Shown piece after piece: positions 44,357 to 54,080 of a stretch of DNA of 64,000 nucleotides. Made by a program: the position numbers and the translations under genes. How positions within the stretch are numbered: position 1 is the stretch's first letter; every line of letters starts with the position of its first letter. The notes beneath the pieces are model-generated. The model saw only the letters and a list, made by a program, of their open reading frames with translations. It did no database searches and was not told the DNA's origin. Origin of the DNA: Pseudomonas poae (lineage in GTDB: Bacteria; Pseudomonadota; Gammaproteobacteria; Pseudomonadales; Pseudomonadaceae); NCBI RefSeq assembly GCF_001439785.1, contig NZ_JYLI01000008.1, positions 124,001 through 188,000 on the forward strand. The letters are read 5' to 3'.

Positions 44357-47300
44357 AGGCGTTTTTCAGTTTCATGATTCGCTGGGTGATCCCGCTGCTG
44401 GGCCTGATCGCCCTGAGCCTGATCATCTGGTTTGTCGGGCCGTTGCTCGACGTACTGGTGCCGGAAGGACGCCGTTGGGCGCTGATCATCCTGGTGTTCG
44501 CGGTATGGGTCGCCTACCGCGTGTGGCGCATCGTCCAGGCCCGCCGGCAGGCCGCCGAAGTGCTGCGCAGCCTCGCGGCCGACACCCCGGCCGATCCCAA
44601 CAGCCTGGCCACTGCCGAGGAATTGTCGACCCTGCGCCAGCGCATGGACGAAGCGTTGGCGTTGCTGAAAAAAGCCAAACTTGGCGGTGATGAGCGGCGC
44701 AACCTCTACGAGCTGCCGTGGTACGTGATCATCGGCCCGCCGGGTTCGGGCAAGACCACCGCGCTGGTCAATTCCGGCCTGCACTTTCCGCTGGCCGCCC
44801 AACTTGGCGCTGGCGCGGTGCGCGGGGTTGGCGGTACGCGCAATTGCGACTGGTGGTTTACCGATCAGGCAGTATTGCTCGACACCGCCGGCCGCTACAC
44901 CACCCAGGACAGCAACTCGACGGTGGACAAGGCCGCCTGGCTGGGCTTTCTCGACCTGCTGAAAAAGCAGCGCTCGCGTCGCCCCATCGACGGTGCGTTC
45001 ATCGCCATCAGTCTGTCGGATTTGCTGCTGGGCACCGACGCCGAGCGCGCCGCCCACGCCGCCGCGATCCGCCTGCGTATCCAGGAGTTGTACAGCCAAT
45101 TGGGCGTGCGCTTTCCGATCTACCTGATGCTGACCAAGCTCGACCTGGTGCCGGGCTTCATGGAGTTCTTCGACAACCTGAGCAAGGAAGACCGCGCCCA
45201 GGTGTGGGGTATGACCTTTGCCCTGGACGATGGAAAGAACAGCGACAGCCCGCTGGCCCATCTGCAGAATGAATTTGCCGGTCTGGAACAGCGTCTCAAC
45301 GAACGCCTGGTGGAGCGCCTGCAACAGGAACGCGACCCGGCACGGCGCGATCTCATCTACGGCTTCCCGCAGCAGTTCGGCGCGCTGAAGGATTGCCTGC
45401 AAAGCTTCCTCGAAGGCGTGTTCAAGCCCAATGCGTTCGAAGAGCGCGTGTTGCTGCGCGGTGTGTACTTCACCAGCGGCACCCAGGAAGGCAGCCCGAT
45501 CGATCGCCTGATCGGTGCGATGGCCCAGAGCATGAACCTGGACCGCCAGCACCTGGCACGCCAGAGCGGCACCGGGCGCAGTTACTTCATCGAAAAACTG
45601 TTCACCGCCGTGGCGTTTGCCGAGCGCGGACTGGTCGGCGTGAACCCGAAGGTCGAGCGGCGGCGCAAATGGATTGCACGCGGTGTGCTGGCGGCCACCG
45701 TGGCGCTGGTGGTGGTCGTCAGCGGCCTGTGGTGGGTGAGCTATTGCGCCAATCAGGCCTACATCGCCCAAGTTGACCAGAAGGTCACGCCCCTGGGCCA
45801 GACCGTGCAGAACCTCAGCCCGGCACAGCGCGACGTGCTCGCCGTGTTGCCGCTGCTCAGTGCGGTGAAGAACCTGGCGGGCGACTCGCCCGGTTGGTCC
45901 GAGGGGCTGGGGCTGTATCAGGGCGACATGCTCGAAGCCGAATCCGCCAGCGTCTACCGCAAGCTGCTGATCGCCGTGTTTGCGCCCCGTCTGGTGACGC
46001 GCATCGAAGAGCAACTGCACGGCGGCGGCAATTCGGATTTCCTCTACGAAGGCCTCAAGGCCTACCTGATGCTGGCCGACAGCGAGCATTACGACGCAGA
46101 TTTCATCAAGGCCTGGATCGCGCTGGACTGGGACCGCAACCTGCCGCGAGACCTGCCGGCCGATCAGCGCCAGGCGCTGATCGGGCATTTACAGGCGCTG
46201 TTCGACCGCCATCCGCCGAATGCGCGACTGGACCCGCGTTTGATCGACGACCTGCGCCGCCAGTTGCAGCAACTGCCGGTGGCCCAGCGCGTGTATGACC
46301 GGGTCAAGCGCCAGAAACTGCCCGACGGCATACCCGACTTTCGCCTTAGCGAGGCAGCCGGACGAGATGCTGCGCTGGTGTTCAGCCGCAAGAGCGGCAA
46401 GCCACTGGGCGAGCCATTGAGCGGCTTTTTCACCGCCAAGGGCTACCGTCAGGCGTTCCTGCTGAGCAGCCTGAACCAGACCGGCACCCTGGCTGAAGAG
46501 CAATGGGTGCTGGGCAATGAACCGGCCGATCAACAGAACGTGGTGAGCCTGGCCGCCGACGTGCGCCGTCTGTACTTCCAGGATTACCAGCGCCAGTGGG
46601 ATGCGTTGCTTGCGGATATCGACTTCGTACCGATCACCAGCGTGGCCCAGGCGGCGGATGTGCTGCGGGTGATCTCCGGGCCGACGTCGCCACTGAAAAA
46701 ACTGCTGGTGGCGGTGGCCAGGGAAACCGACCTGCAAGCCGAAGAGCGTCAGCTGGTGGCCAAGGGCGTACCGGTAGAAGGCGGCGTCGACAAGCTCAAG
46801 GAGCGCCTGGGCAGTCTGCTCGGCCAGGAACAGCCGGCCGCCAATGCCCCGGCGGCGGCGGATGATCCAGTGACCGCGCATTTTGCCCAGCTCAACAGCA
46901 TCGTCAGCAAGAACGAAGGTGAACCGGCTGCCATCGACGGCCTGCTCGCGGACATGAACGCGCTGTATGTGCAGGTCAGTGCGATGGTTGGCGCCAGTGG
47001 CGATGCGCTGCTGGGCGAGGCGAAGAACCAGGCGGCCGCTGCGGCCACGCGGGTCAGCCTGAATGCCGAGCGTCAGCCGCCGCTGGTGCAGGGCATGGTC
47101 AAGTCGGTGGTCAACGCTACCACCAACAGCATGATGGGCGGGGTGCGTAACCAGCTGAACGCGGCCTGGGTCAGCGAGGTGGTCAATGTGTACCGCCAGT
47201 CATTGGCCGGGCGCTACCCGATGTCGCCGGGCAGCGCGCGTGACGCGACCCTGGATGACTTCGGCCAGTTCTTCGGCGTGGGCGGGGTGATGGACAACTA

Positions 47301-47853
47301 CTTTCGCAAGTACCTGCAGCCTTACGTGGATACATCGAGCCAGACCTGGCGCTGGCAGCCGGGCGCGGCGCAGAAGCTCGGCATTGCGCCGGGCGTGCTG
47401 CAAACCTTCCAGCGTGCGGCGGCGATTCGTGATGCGTTTTTCCGCGCCGGGGGCACCCAGCCCATCGTGCGCTTTGAGCTCAAGCCGGTGTCGATGGACC
47501 CGACCATCACCCAATTTCTGCTCGACCTCGACGGCCAGCAATTGAGCTACGACCACGGCCCGAGTCGTCCGGTCGCCATGCAATGGCCCAACCCCGGCAG
47601 CATTGGCGTGGTGCGTATTTCCATCATGCCGCCGTCGGCCAGTGGCCGTTCCGGTGTGACCCTGGACGGCCCGTGGGCCTGGTTCCGCCTGCTGGAGCAA
47701 TCAGACCTTACCGCAGGCAACTCGCCGGACCGTTTCAACCTGCGCCTGCGGGTTGACGGTGCGAGCATCGCCTACGAACTGCGCGCCAACAGTGCGTTCA
47801 ACCCGTTCAAAAGCCGCGTACTCAGTGGCTTCAGCCTGCCGGAGCGGCTATGA
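44353..47853 (+). CDS. tssM: TssM (IcmF) inner-membrane protein
   Basis: This 1166-residue protein has two N-terminal membrane helices (about residues 10-60). A cytoplasmic NTPase-like domain carries Walker A GPPGSGKTT (about 130-138) and Walker B-like VLLDTAGRY. A third helix (about 440-465, LAATVALVVVVSGLWWVSYC pattern) precedes the large periplasmic region. The C-terminal IcmF/DUF1215-type domain is present. It spans the envelope and contacts TssJ. The start is a GTG overlapping the tssL stop; the end overlaps tagF by 4 bases (ATGA). Confidence 0.95.
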   Translation: MKAFFSFMIRWVIPLLGLIALSLIIWFVGPLLDVLVPEGRRWALIILVFAVWVAYRVWRIVQARRQAAEVLRSLAADTPADPNSLATAEELSTLRQRMDEALALLKKAKLGGDERRNLYELPWYVIIGPPGSGKTTALVNSGLHFPLAAQLGAGAVRGVGGTRNCDWWFTDQAVLLDTAGRYTTQDSNSTVDKAAWLGFLDLLKKQRSRRPIDGAFIAISLSDLLLGTDAERAAHAAAIRLRIQELYSQLGVRFPIYLMLTKLDLVPGFMEFFDNLSKEDRAQVWGMTFALDDGKNSDSPLAHLQNEFAGLEQRLNERLVERLQQERDPARRDLIYGFPQQFGALKDCLQSFLEGVFKPNAFEERVLLRGVYFTSGTQEGSPIDRLIGAMAQSMNLDRQHLARQSGTGRSYFIEKLFTAVAFAERGLVGVNPKVERRRKWIARGVLAATVALVVVVSGLWWVSYCANQAYIAQVDQKVTPLGQTVQNLSPAQRDVLAVLPLLSAVKNLAGDSPGWSEGLGLYQGDMLEAESASVYRKLLIAVFAPRLVTRIEEQLHGGGNSDFLYEGLKAYLMLADSEHYDADFIKAWIALDWDRNLPRDLPADQRQALIGHLQALFDRHPPNARLDPRLIDDLRRQLQQLPVAQRVYDRVKRQKLPDGIPDFRLSEAAGRDAALVFSRKSGKPLGEPLSGFFTAKGYRQAFLLSSLNQTGTLAEEQWVLGNEPADQQNVVSLAADVRRLYFQDYQRQWDALLADIDFVPITSVAQAADVLRVISGPTSPLKKLLVAVARETDLQAEERQLVAKGVPVEGGVDKLKERLGSLLGQEQPAANAPAAADDPVTAHFAQLNSIVSKNEGEPAAIDGLLADMNALYVQVSAMVGASGDALLGEAKNQAAAAATRVSLNAERQPPLVQGMVKSVVNATTNSMMGGVRNQLNAAWVSEVVNVYRQSLAGRYPMSPGSARDATLDDFGQFFGVGGVMDNYFRKYLQPYVDTSSQTWRWQPGAAQKLGIAPGVLQTFQRAAAIRDAFFRAGGTQPIVRFELKPVSMDPTITQFLLDLDGQQLSYDHGPSRPVAMQWPNPGSIGVVRISIMPPSASGRSGVTLDGPWAWFRLLEQSDLTAGNSPDRFNLRLRVDGASIAYELRANSAFNPFKSRVLSGFSLPERL

Positions 47854-48503
47854 CGACCCTGGGTTTCTACGGCAAGTTGGCCAGCCGTGGCGATTTTGTC
47901 AGCCGTACCTTGCCCCAGAGTTTTGTCGGCCCGTGGGACAGCTGGCTGGCGGCGGGCCTGCTCGCCAGCCAGAACAGCCTGGGCGGCGACTGGCTCAATG
48001 TGTATCTGGTCAGCCCGTTGTGGCGCTTTGTGCTGGCGCCGGGCGTATGCGGGCCGGATGCAGCGGCGGGTGTGGTGATGCCCAGCATTGATCGGGTGGG
48101 GCGCTATTTCCCGCTAGCGGTGGTGGCCTTGCTCGATCACGACACCAACCCGGCCTCGCTGGTGGGCGGGCCGGATGCCTGGTTCGAACAGGCCGAAGAG
48201 CTGTTGCTGAGCACCCTGGATGCGGGTGCCACGTTCGAAGGTTTCAACGCAGGGCTCGACCGGCTTGGCGTACCGGCGACCGAACCGCGTGCGGTCGACA
48301 GCCGTTTCGCCGGCCTGCAACGGATGGCCGCCACCTTGCCTCATGGGCGACTGGCCGCGCTGGCCGAACAGGCCTGCGAGGGTGCCAGCCTCTGGTGGGG
48401 CCGTGGTTCGCAGCGGATCGCTCCCGGGTTATTACGGTGCCAGGGCCTGCCTGCCACCGGCGATTTTGCGCAATTTTTGCTCGGACAAGAAGGTGTGGTG
48501 TAG
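47850..48503 (+). CDS. tagF: TagF post-translational repressor
   Basis: This 217-residue protein matches the TagF (DUF2094) family: GFYGKLASRGDFVSRTLPQSF at the start (positions about 5-25), WDSWLAAGLLASQ, and RVGRYFPLAVVA near residue 80. A TGDFAQFLL near the C-terminus also fits. In P. aeruginosa TagF represses HSI-I by binding the FHA protein, independent of phosphorylation. The gene overlaps tssM and is followed immediately by pppA with no gap. Confidence 0.93.
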   Translation: MTTLGFYGKLASRGDFVSRTLPQSFVGPWDSWLAAGLLASQNSLGGDWLNVYLVSPLWRFVLAPGVCGPDAAAGVVMPSIDRVGRYFPLAVVALLDHDTNPASLVGGPDAWFEQAEELLLSTLDAGATFEGFNAGLDRLGVPATEPRAVDSRFAGLQRMAATLPHGRLAALAEQACEGASLWWGRGSQRIAPGLLRCQGLPATGDFAQFLLGQEGVV

Positions 48504-49223
48504 ATGGGGGCGACGTACAAATCCGCGAGCAAAAGCCATGTGGGCATGGTGCGCCAGGTCAATGAAGACGCGTGCCTGGACCTGCCGGAAAACCGCCTGT
48601 GGGTGGTGGCCGACGGCATGGGCGGGCATGCGGCCGGCGACTATGTCAGCAGCCTGATCGTCGACAGCCTGCGCAGTGTGGCGATGGGCCGTTCCCTCGA
48701 CGAATATACGGCTGCGCTGCGCAACGACCTGGTCCGCATCAACACGGCAGTGCGTGAAGAAACCGCCAACCGTGGCGTCAGCCTGATGGGCAGCACCGTG
48801 GTGGTGCTCGCCGCCCGTGGCCTGCGCGGCGTGTGCCTGTGGGCTGGCGACAGTCGCCTGTATCGCCTGCGCGACGGCGTGCTCGACAGTATCTCCCGTG
48901 ACCACAGCTACGTGCAGGATCTGCAGGACAGCGGCCTGCTCAGCGAAGCCGATGCCCGCACACATCCGCGCGCCAATATCGTCACCCGCGCCGTGGGCGT
49001 GGAGGCCCAGTTGAACCTGGCGGCGGTCGAGCTTTTGATCGCTCCCGGCGACAGCTACCTGTTGTGCAGCGACGGCCTGACCAAGACCGTCGAAGACCAT
49101 GAAATCCGCGACGTGCTCGGTCACAACGCACCCGATGAAATCGTGCGCAGCCTGGTGCACCTGGGGCTCAACCGGGGCGCGCCGGACAACATCACCGCCA
49201 TTGTCGTGAAGGTATCGGCATGA
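48504..49223 (+). CDS. pppA: PppA PP2C-type protein phosphatase
   Basis: This 239-residue phosphatase has PP2C motifs: VGMVRQVNEDACLD with the metal Asp, WVVADGMGGHAAGDYVS (about residues 33-49), GVCLWAGDSRLYRLRDG, DHSYVQDL, and the C-terminal CSDGLTKTV and NRGAPDNITAIVVKV. It dephosphorylates the FHA protein and so opposes PpkA. The stop overlaps the ppkA start by 4 bases (ATGA). Confidence 0.95.
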   Translation: MGATYKSASKSHVGMVRQVNEDACLDLPENRLWVVADGMGGHAAGDYVSSLIVDSLRSVAMGRSLDEYTAALRNDLVRINTAVREETANRGVSLMGSTVVVLAARGLRGVCLWAGDSRLYRLRDGVLDSISRDHSYVQDLQDSGLLSEADARTHPRANIVTRAVGVEAQLNLAAVELLIAPGDSYLLCSDGLTKTVEDHEIRDVLGHNAPDEIVRSLVHLGLNRGAPDNITAIVVKVSA

Positions 49224-52192
49224 ACATCCTGATCCCCGGTTACGACATCGACGGCGAGATTGGCGAAGGCGCCATGGCCAGCGTGTACCTGGCAACCCAG
49301 CGCTCGCTGGAGCGCAAGGTCGCCCTGAAAGTGATGGCGGCGGCGCTGGCGGCTGATCCGAGTTTCTGCGAGCGCTTTCTGCGCGAGGGCAAGACCCTGG
49401 CGCGGCTGTCGCACCCGCACACCGTGACCATCCATGACATCGGCAATGTCGGTGAGCTGTATTACATGGCCATGGAATACCTGCCCAACGGCACGCTCAA
49501 GGAGCGCATCGCCGCCGGCATGACGCCGCAGCAGGGGGTGACGCTGATCCGTCAGATCGCCTCGGCGTTGGGGTATGCCCATGCCCAGGGCCTGGTGCAC
49601 CGTGATGTCAAACCGGCGAACATCCTGTTTCGCGCCGACGGCACGGCGGTGTTGTCGGACTTCGGCATCGCCAAGTCCCTCGACGACCGCACCCAGTTCA
49701 CCCAGGCCGGGTTTGCCGTGGGCACGCCGAGCTACATGAGCCCGGAACAGGCGCGGGGCCAGGAGATCGATGGCCGCGCCGACCTTTACGCGCTGGGCGT
49801 GGTGCTCTACGAAATCCTCGTCGGCAAGCTACCCTACAACGGTACCGACGCACTCTCCACGGCGCTGGCGCACCTCACCGAACCGTTGCCGGAATTACCG
49901 GTGCACCACGGGCGTTACCAAGGTGTACTGCGCAAGCTGCTGGCCAAGGACCCGGCCGAGCGGTTCGCGGATGCGGCGGCGTTGCTGGTTGCGCTCGATC
50001 AACTGCCGATGGACTCCCCGGAGGCCACCCTGGTGCGGCCGCTGCCGATGCCGATGAGTTTCGACCTGGCGGGCATCACACCCGAGTCCATCGAGATCCC
50101 GACCGCCAGGCTGCAGCCGCAAGTGGTGCGCCAGCCGGTGGTGACGCCGACCCAGCATCGCGCGGTGTCCGAACAGCGCCGTGGGCCGGTATTGGCCCTG
50201 GCCGCCGTGGCGGTTGCCGTGGCGCTGGCCATTGGCGGCGCGAGTTTCTGGTGGTTGAGCGGCAGTGATGAGCCGGCCAGGCCGCCGGCGGCCGCAGTGC
50301 CCAAGGCCGTCACGCCACCTGCGGCGGTGGCCGAGGTGGATGGCGGCCAGCGCCCGCTGTTGATGGCTGGCAAAAAGACCCTGTTCCAGCGCGTACTCAG
50401 CAAGCCCGGAGCAAAACTGGCAAGCGAAGCAGGCGGTGCATCCGGCAAGGCGCTGCCGGCGTTCTCCGTGCTCTACGTGTACCAACGCAAGGCGGTCGGC
50501 GTTCAGCCCTGGGTGCGCGTTGGCGCCGCCACCGATGGGCGCAGCGACGGTTGGTTGCCGGCTTCCCAGGTCAGCGACTGGAAACAGAGCCTGGTGCTCA
50601 AGTTCACCGAACGTTCGGGCCGTGCACCGGTGATGTTCCTGCGCCAGTCCGGCGAGGTGGAAAAGCTGCTGGCGGACCCGTCCGCCGCGAAAAATGCCCT
50701 GGCCAACGCGCAGAAAAACAGCGATGACAATCAACAGGTGCTGGCTCTTGAGCCTGCCGCCAGCGCCGTGCCGCAGAACCAGTTCTACCTGTTGCCGATC
50801 TTCGATTCCAAAGAGAGCTTCGACGAAAACGGCCAGCCGGTGCAGTTGCTCAACGTGGCGTCCATCGACCCCGGCAGCAGCGCCGTGGCGAGGCCCGCCG
50901 CGCCTGCGGTCAACGCCGATGCCTTCCGCACGGCTGTGGTGATGGTGGTGGATACGACCGTGTCGATGCAGCCCTACATCGACCAGATCCGCGACGTGGT
51001 GCACGAGCTGCAAACCCGCATCGCCGAGCGCGGCGAGCTGGACAGCGTCAGCTTCGGCCTGGTGGGCTTTCGCAACAGCATCAAGAAAACCCCCGGCCTG
51101 GAATACGTGGCCAAGACCCTGATCAGCCTCGACCAGGGGCGTGACCCGCAGCGGTTTCTCGACATGGCACGCCAGGTCAAGGCGTCCACGGTATCGAGCC
51201 ATTCGTTCAACGAAGACGCGTTTGCCGGGGTGATGCAGGCGGTGGAAGGCATGGATTGGTCCGGCTATGGCGGGCGTATCATCCTGCTGGTGACCGATGC
51301 GGGCGCACTGCGCAAGAACGATCCGTTCGCCGCCACGCAGATGAACGAAGCCGAAGTGCGCCAGGCCGCGCTGGGCAAGCAGATCAAGATCTACGCCTTG
51401 CACCTGCGCACCGATGCCGGCAAGAAAACCCATGCCGGCGCCGAGAGCCAGTACCGCATCCTCACGGCTGACGCCAACCCGAAGATCGGCGACCTGTATA
51501 CGCCGGTGCCGGGTGGCGACGTGCACAAGCTCGGCGAGCGCGTGGATGAGATCGGCACGGTGTTCGCCAACCTGGTGCACCAGGTGCGCAGCAACACGCC
51601 GCAGCCGGTGCCATTGCTGGGCGCCGCACCGAGCCTGGCGGACAAGTCGGCGGCCGTCGGTTATGCGATGCACATGGATTTCCTGGGCCGCAAGACCGCG
51701 AGCCAGGCACCGCAACTGGTGAGTGCATGGACCGCCGACCGTGACCTCACCAACCCGGCGCTGCCGGCGTTTCAGGTGTGCGTGATGCTGACCAAGTTGC
51801 AGCTCAACGACCTGCAACAGTCGCTGAAACTGGTCGTCGATGCGGCGCGCAAAACCCAGACCTCGCCTAAAGACTTCTTCCAGGAAATCGCCAGCGCCTC
51901 GGCCTACATGAGCCGCGACCCGCAAGCCCTGCGCAAGGGCGGCAACCTGGCCGACGGAGGCATTCTTGGCGAATACCTGGAGGGCCTGCCGTACCGCAGC
52001 AAGTCGCTGAACATGACCCAGGACTTGTGGTTGTCGTTGAGCGTGGCCGAGCAGGAAGACTTTATCGACGAGCTGGATTCGAAAATCCGCCTCTACGAAA
52101 CCTTCCACAATGATGTGGCCAACTGGGTTCGATTCGGCGATGCCGAGCCGGGCGATGCGTTGTACCGCGTGCCTTTGTCGACGCTGCCGTGA
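49220..52192 (+). CDS. ppkA: PpkA serine/threonine kinase with VWA domain
   Basis: This 990-residue protein has an N-terminal Hanks-type kinase (about residues 8-265). It shows GEGAMASVYLA, the catalytic Lys in VALKVM, HRDVKPANILF, SDFGIAKSL and GTPSYMSPEQARG. One membrane helix (about 325-345, AVAVAVALAIGGASFWWL) leads to a periplasmic part. This holds an SH3-like stretch (about 400-480) and a VWA domain from about residue 573 with the metal site VVDTTVSMQPY. The periplasmic half should receive the TagQRST signal; the kinase then phosphorylates the FHA protein. Its end overlaps tagT (TGATG). Confidence 0.95.
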   Translation: MNILIPGYDIDGEIGEGAMASVYLATQRSLERKVALKVMAAALAADPSFCERFLREGKTLARLSHPHTVTIHDIGNVGELYYMAMEYLPNGTLKERIAAGMTPQQGVTLIRQIASALGYAHAQGLVHRDVKPANILFRADGTAVLSDFGIAKSLDDRTQFTQAGFAVGTPSYMSPEQARGQEIDGRADLYALGVVLYEILVGKLPYNGTDALSTALAHLTEPLPELPVHHGRYQGVLRKLLAKDPAERFADAAALLVALDQLPMDSPEATLVRPLPMPMSFDLAGITPESIEIPTARLQPQVVRQPVVTPTQHRAVSEQRRGPVLALAAVAVAVALAIGGASFWWLSGSDEPARPPAAAVPKAVTPPAAVAEVDGGQRPLLMAGKKTLFQRVLSKPGAKLASEAGGASGKALPAFSVLYVYQRKAVGVQPWVRVGAATDGRSDGWLPASQVSDWKQSLVLKFTERSGRAPVMFLRQSGEVEKLLADPSAAKNALANAQKNSDDNQQVLALEPAASAVPQNQFYLLPIFDSKESFDENGQPVQLLNVASIDPGSSAVARPAAPAVNADAFRTAVVMVVDTTVSMQPYIDQIRDVVHELQTRIAERGELDSVSFGLVGFRNSIKKTPGLEYVAKTLISLDQGRDPQRFLDMARQVKASTVSSHSFNEDAFAGVMQAVEGMDWSGYGGRIILLVTDAGALRKNDPFAATQMNEAEVRQAALGKQIKIYALHLRTDAGKKTHAGAESQYRILTADANPKIGDLYTPVPGGDVHKLGERVDEIGTVFANLVHQVRSNTPQPVPLLGAAPSLADKSAAVGYAMHMDFLGRKTASQAPQLVSAWTADRDLTNPALPAFQVCVMLTKLQLNDLQQSLKLVVDAARKTQTSPKDFFQEIASASAYMSRDPQALRKGGNLADGGILGEYLEGLPYRSKSLNMTQDLWLSLSVAEQEDFIDELDSKIRLYETFHNDVANWVRFGDAEPGDALYRVPLSTLP

Positions 52193-52896
52193 TGCTCAAC
52201 CTTTGCGCGGTGCACAAGAGCCGGGGCGTCGGCAGCCAGCGCTACAGCCTGGTGATTCCGGCGCTGGCGTTGCGTGCGGGTGAGCAGGTGGCGATCGTCG
52301 GCCCCAGCGGCTGTGGCAAAAGCACCTTGCTGGATCTGCTGGCGCTGGTGCTGGCGCCGGATCAGGCGGGCCAGTTTGAGTTTCATCAACAGGACATCGG
52401 CGGGCTGTGGCGCGCCGATCGGCAAACGGCCCTGGCCGCGCTGCGCAGCCGGCACCTGGGCTATGTGCTGCAGACCGGCGGCCTGCTGGGGTTTCTCGAT
52501 GTGCGCGGCAATATCGCTTTGCCCCGGCAACTGCTGGGGCTCAAGGACGATGGCAGCGTGGCGCGTTTGGCCGAGCAACTGGGCATCGTCGACCAGTTGG
52601 GCAAGCCGCCCGCTGCGCTGTCGGTGGGCCAGCGCCAACGGGTGAGCTGCGCGCGCGCGCTGGCCCATGCGCCGCAATTGGTGCTGGCGGACGAGCCCAC
52701 CGCTTCGCTGGACCCGCTGAACGCCGAGCGGGTGATGCAGGCGCTGCTGGACCGGGCCCGTGAACAGCGCGCCGCCTGCGTGATCGCCACCCACGACGAA
52801 CCCCTGGCCCGCGCCAGCGGCTTGCCGGTGTGTCGCATCAGTTGCCGGCGCGATGCCGATGGCGGCGTTACCGCAACGCTCGGGGAGGCCTGCTGA
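52192..52896 (+). CDS. tagT: TagT ABC transporter ATPase
   Basis: This 234-residue ATPase of the LolD/MacB type has Walker [10 protein letters not shown] (about residues 40-48), a Q-loop region YVLQTGG, signature LSVGQRQRVS (Ser-Val-Gly-Gln rather than SGGQ), Walker B LVLADEPTASLDP and switch His in IATHDEP. In P. aeruginosa TagT and TagS form an ATPase-permease pair needed to activate PpkA. I chose the ATG at 52192, overlapping the ppkA stop; a GTG at 52189 is also possible. Confidence 0.93.
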   Translation: MLNLCAVHKSRGVGSQRYSLVIPALALRAGEQVAIVGPSGCGKSTLLDLLALVLAPDQAGQFEFHQQDIGGLWRADRQTALAALRSRHLGYVLQTGGLLGFLDVRGNIALPRQLLGLKDDGSVARLAEQLGIVDQLGKPPAALSVGQRQRVSCARALAHAPQLVLADEPTASLDPLNAERVMQALLDRAREQRAACVIATHDEPLARASGLPVCRISCRRDADGGVTATLGEAC

Positions 52897-54080
52897 TGCG
52901 TATCGCTCTGGTGACCTCGCTCGCCTGGCAGGACTACCGCAAGGACGCCTGGCTGTCGGCCTGTTCGGTGCTGGCGCTGGTGGCGGTGATCGCCCCGTTG
53001 CTGGTGTTGTTCGGCCTGAAATTTGGACTGGTCAGCAGTTTGACCGAACGCCTGGAGACCGACCCCGCCACCCGTGAAATTATTACGCTGGGCGGTGGTC
53101 GATTCAGCAGCGCATTGATCGAGCAGCTCGGCCAGCGCCCCGATGTGTCGTTTGCCATTCCACGTACGCGGCAGATTGCGGCGACGGCGCAGGTGGGCGC
53201 ACAGGTGCTGGAAATGCTGCCGACGGCAGCGGGTGATCCATTGTTGGATGGTTTACCCCTGCCGAAAGGCCTGGGCCAGATCGTGTTGAGCCATACCGCC
53301 GCCGAGAAGCTCGCGGCGCGGCCGGGGGACCTGTTGGAAACCCGCTTCGCCCGTCAGATAGCGGGGCGTGTGGAAGAACAGCGCACACGGGTGCAAGTGC
53401 TGGCGGTGCTGCCGCTGGAAGCCTTCGCCCGTGACGCCTTGTTCGCCGATTTGGGCTTGCTGGAAGCGGCGGAAGATTATCGCGATGGTCGTGCGGTGCC
53501 GGCGCTGGGTTGGGATGGCGAGGCGGTGGGCGTGAGTGAGCAGCGGGTGTATCCGGCCTTTCGCCTGTACGCGCGCAGCCTCGCCGATGTGGAGCCGCTG
53601 CGGGTGTATTTCGCCGGGCAGAACCTGTTGGTATCGACCCAGGCAAATACCATCGCCCAGGTGCAGTCGTTAAGCCGCAACCTGTCGATCGTATTCTGGA
53701 TCATCGCCGGGTTGGCCCTGGCGGGTGCGTTTGCAGCGATGCTTGCCGGTGCGCTGGCGGCGGTGGCGCGCAAGCAGCGCGAACTATCGGTGTTGCGCCT
53801 GTTGGGCTTTTCCACCGGCGCGCTGTTGTTGTTTGTGACAGTGCAGGCGCTGTACAGCGCAGGCATTGCCGCCGTGCTCAGTGCCGGGCTGTATGGCCTG
53901 GCCGAGACAGGCTTGAATCGGTTGTTCGTGCAGGTGCCGGGCGAACATGCCAGCCACCTGCTGGCGCGGCATTACGGCGTGGCACTGCTGGCCGTACTGG
54001 GCGTGAGCGCCGTGGCGGCGGTTTGTGGTGGTTGGCGAGTGGCACGTATCCAGGCTTCTGAAGGAATCAGAGATGTATAA
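52896..54080 (+). CDS. tagS: TagS ABC permease (FtsX-like)
   Basis: This 394-residue protein has one N-terminal helix (about residues 18-45), a large periplasmic domain, and three C-terminal helices of the FtsX type (from about 268). These include the LSVLRLLGFSTGALLLFV coupling segment. It pairs with TagT at the inner membrane in threonine-phosphorylation signalling. The ATG at 52896 overlaps the tagT stop, and GGGGAGG precedes it. The last 8 bases overlap tagR. Confidence 0.92.
   Translation: MRIALVTSLAWQDYRKDAWLSACSVLALVAVIAPLLVLFGLKFGLVSSLTERLETDPATREIITLGGGRFSSALIEQLGQRPDVSFAIPRTRQIAATAQVGAQVLEMLPTAAGDPLLDGLPLPKGLGQIVLSHTAAEKLAARPGDLLETRFARQIAGRVEEQRTRVQVLAVLPLEAFARDALFADLGLLEAAEDYRDGRAVPALGWDGEAVGVSEQRVYPAFRLYARSLADVEPLRVYFAGQNLLVSTQANTIAQVQSLSRNLSIVFWIIAGLALAGAFAAMLAGALAAVARKQRELSVLRLLGFSTGALLLFVTVQALYSAGIAAVLSAGLYGLAETGLNRLFVQVPGEHASHLLARHYGVALLAVLGVSAVAAVCGGWRVARIQASEGIRDV

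Noticed and set aside
44125..46188. 687-codon open frame antisense to tssM
   Set aside because: It has no ribosome-binding site or domain, and the tssL and tssM proteins on the other strand are unambiguous.
49895..52108. 737-codon open frame antisense to ppkA
   Set aside because: His/Arg-rich shadow of a clear kinase-VWA gene.
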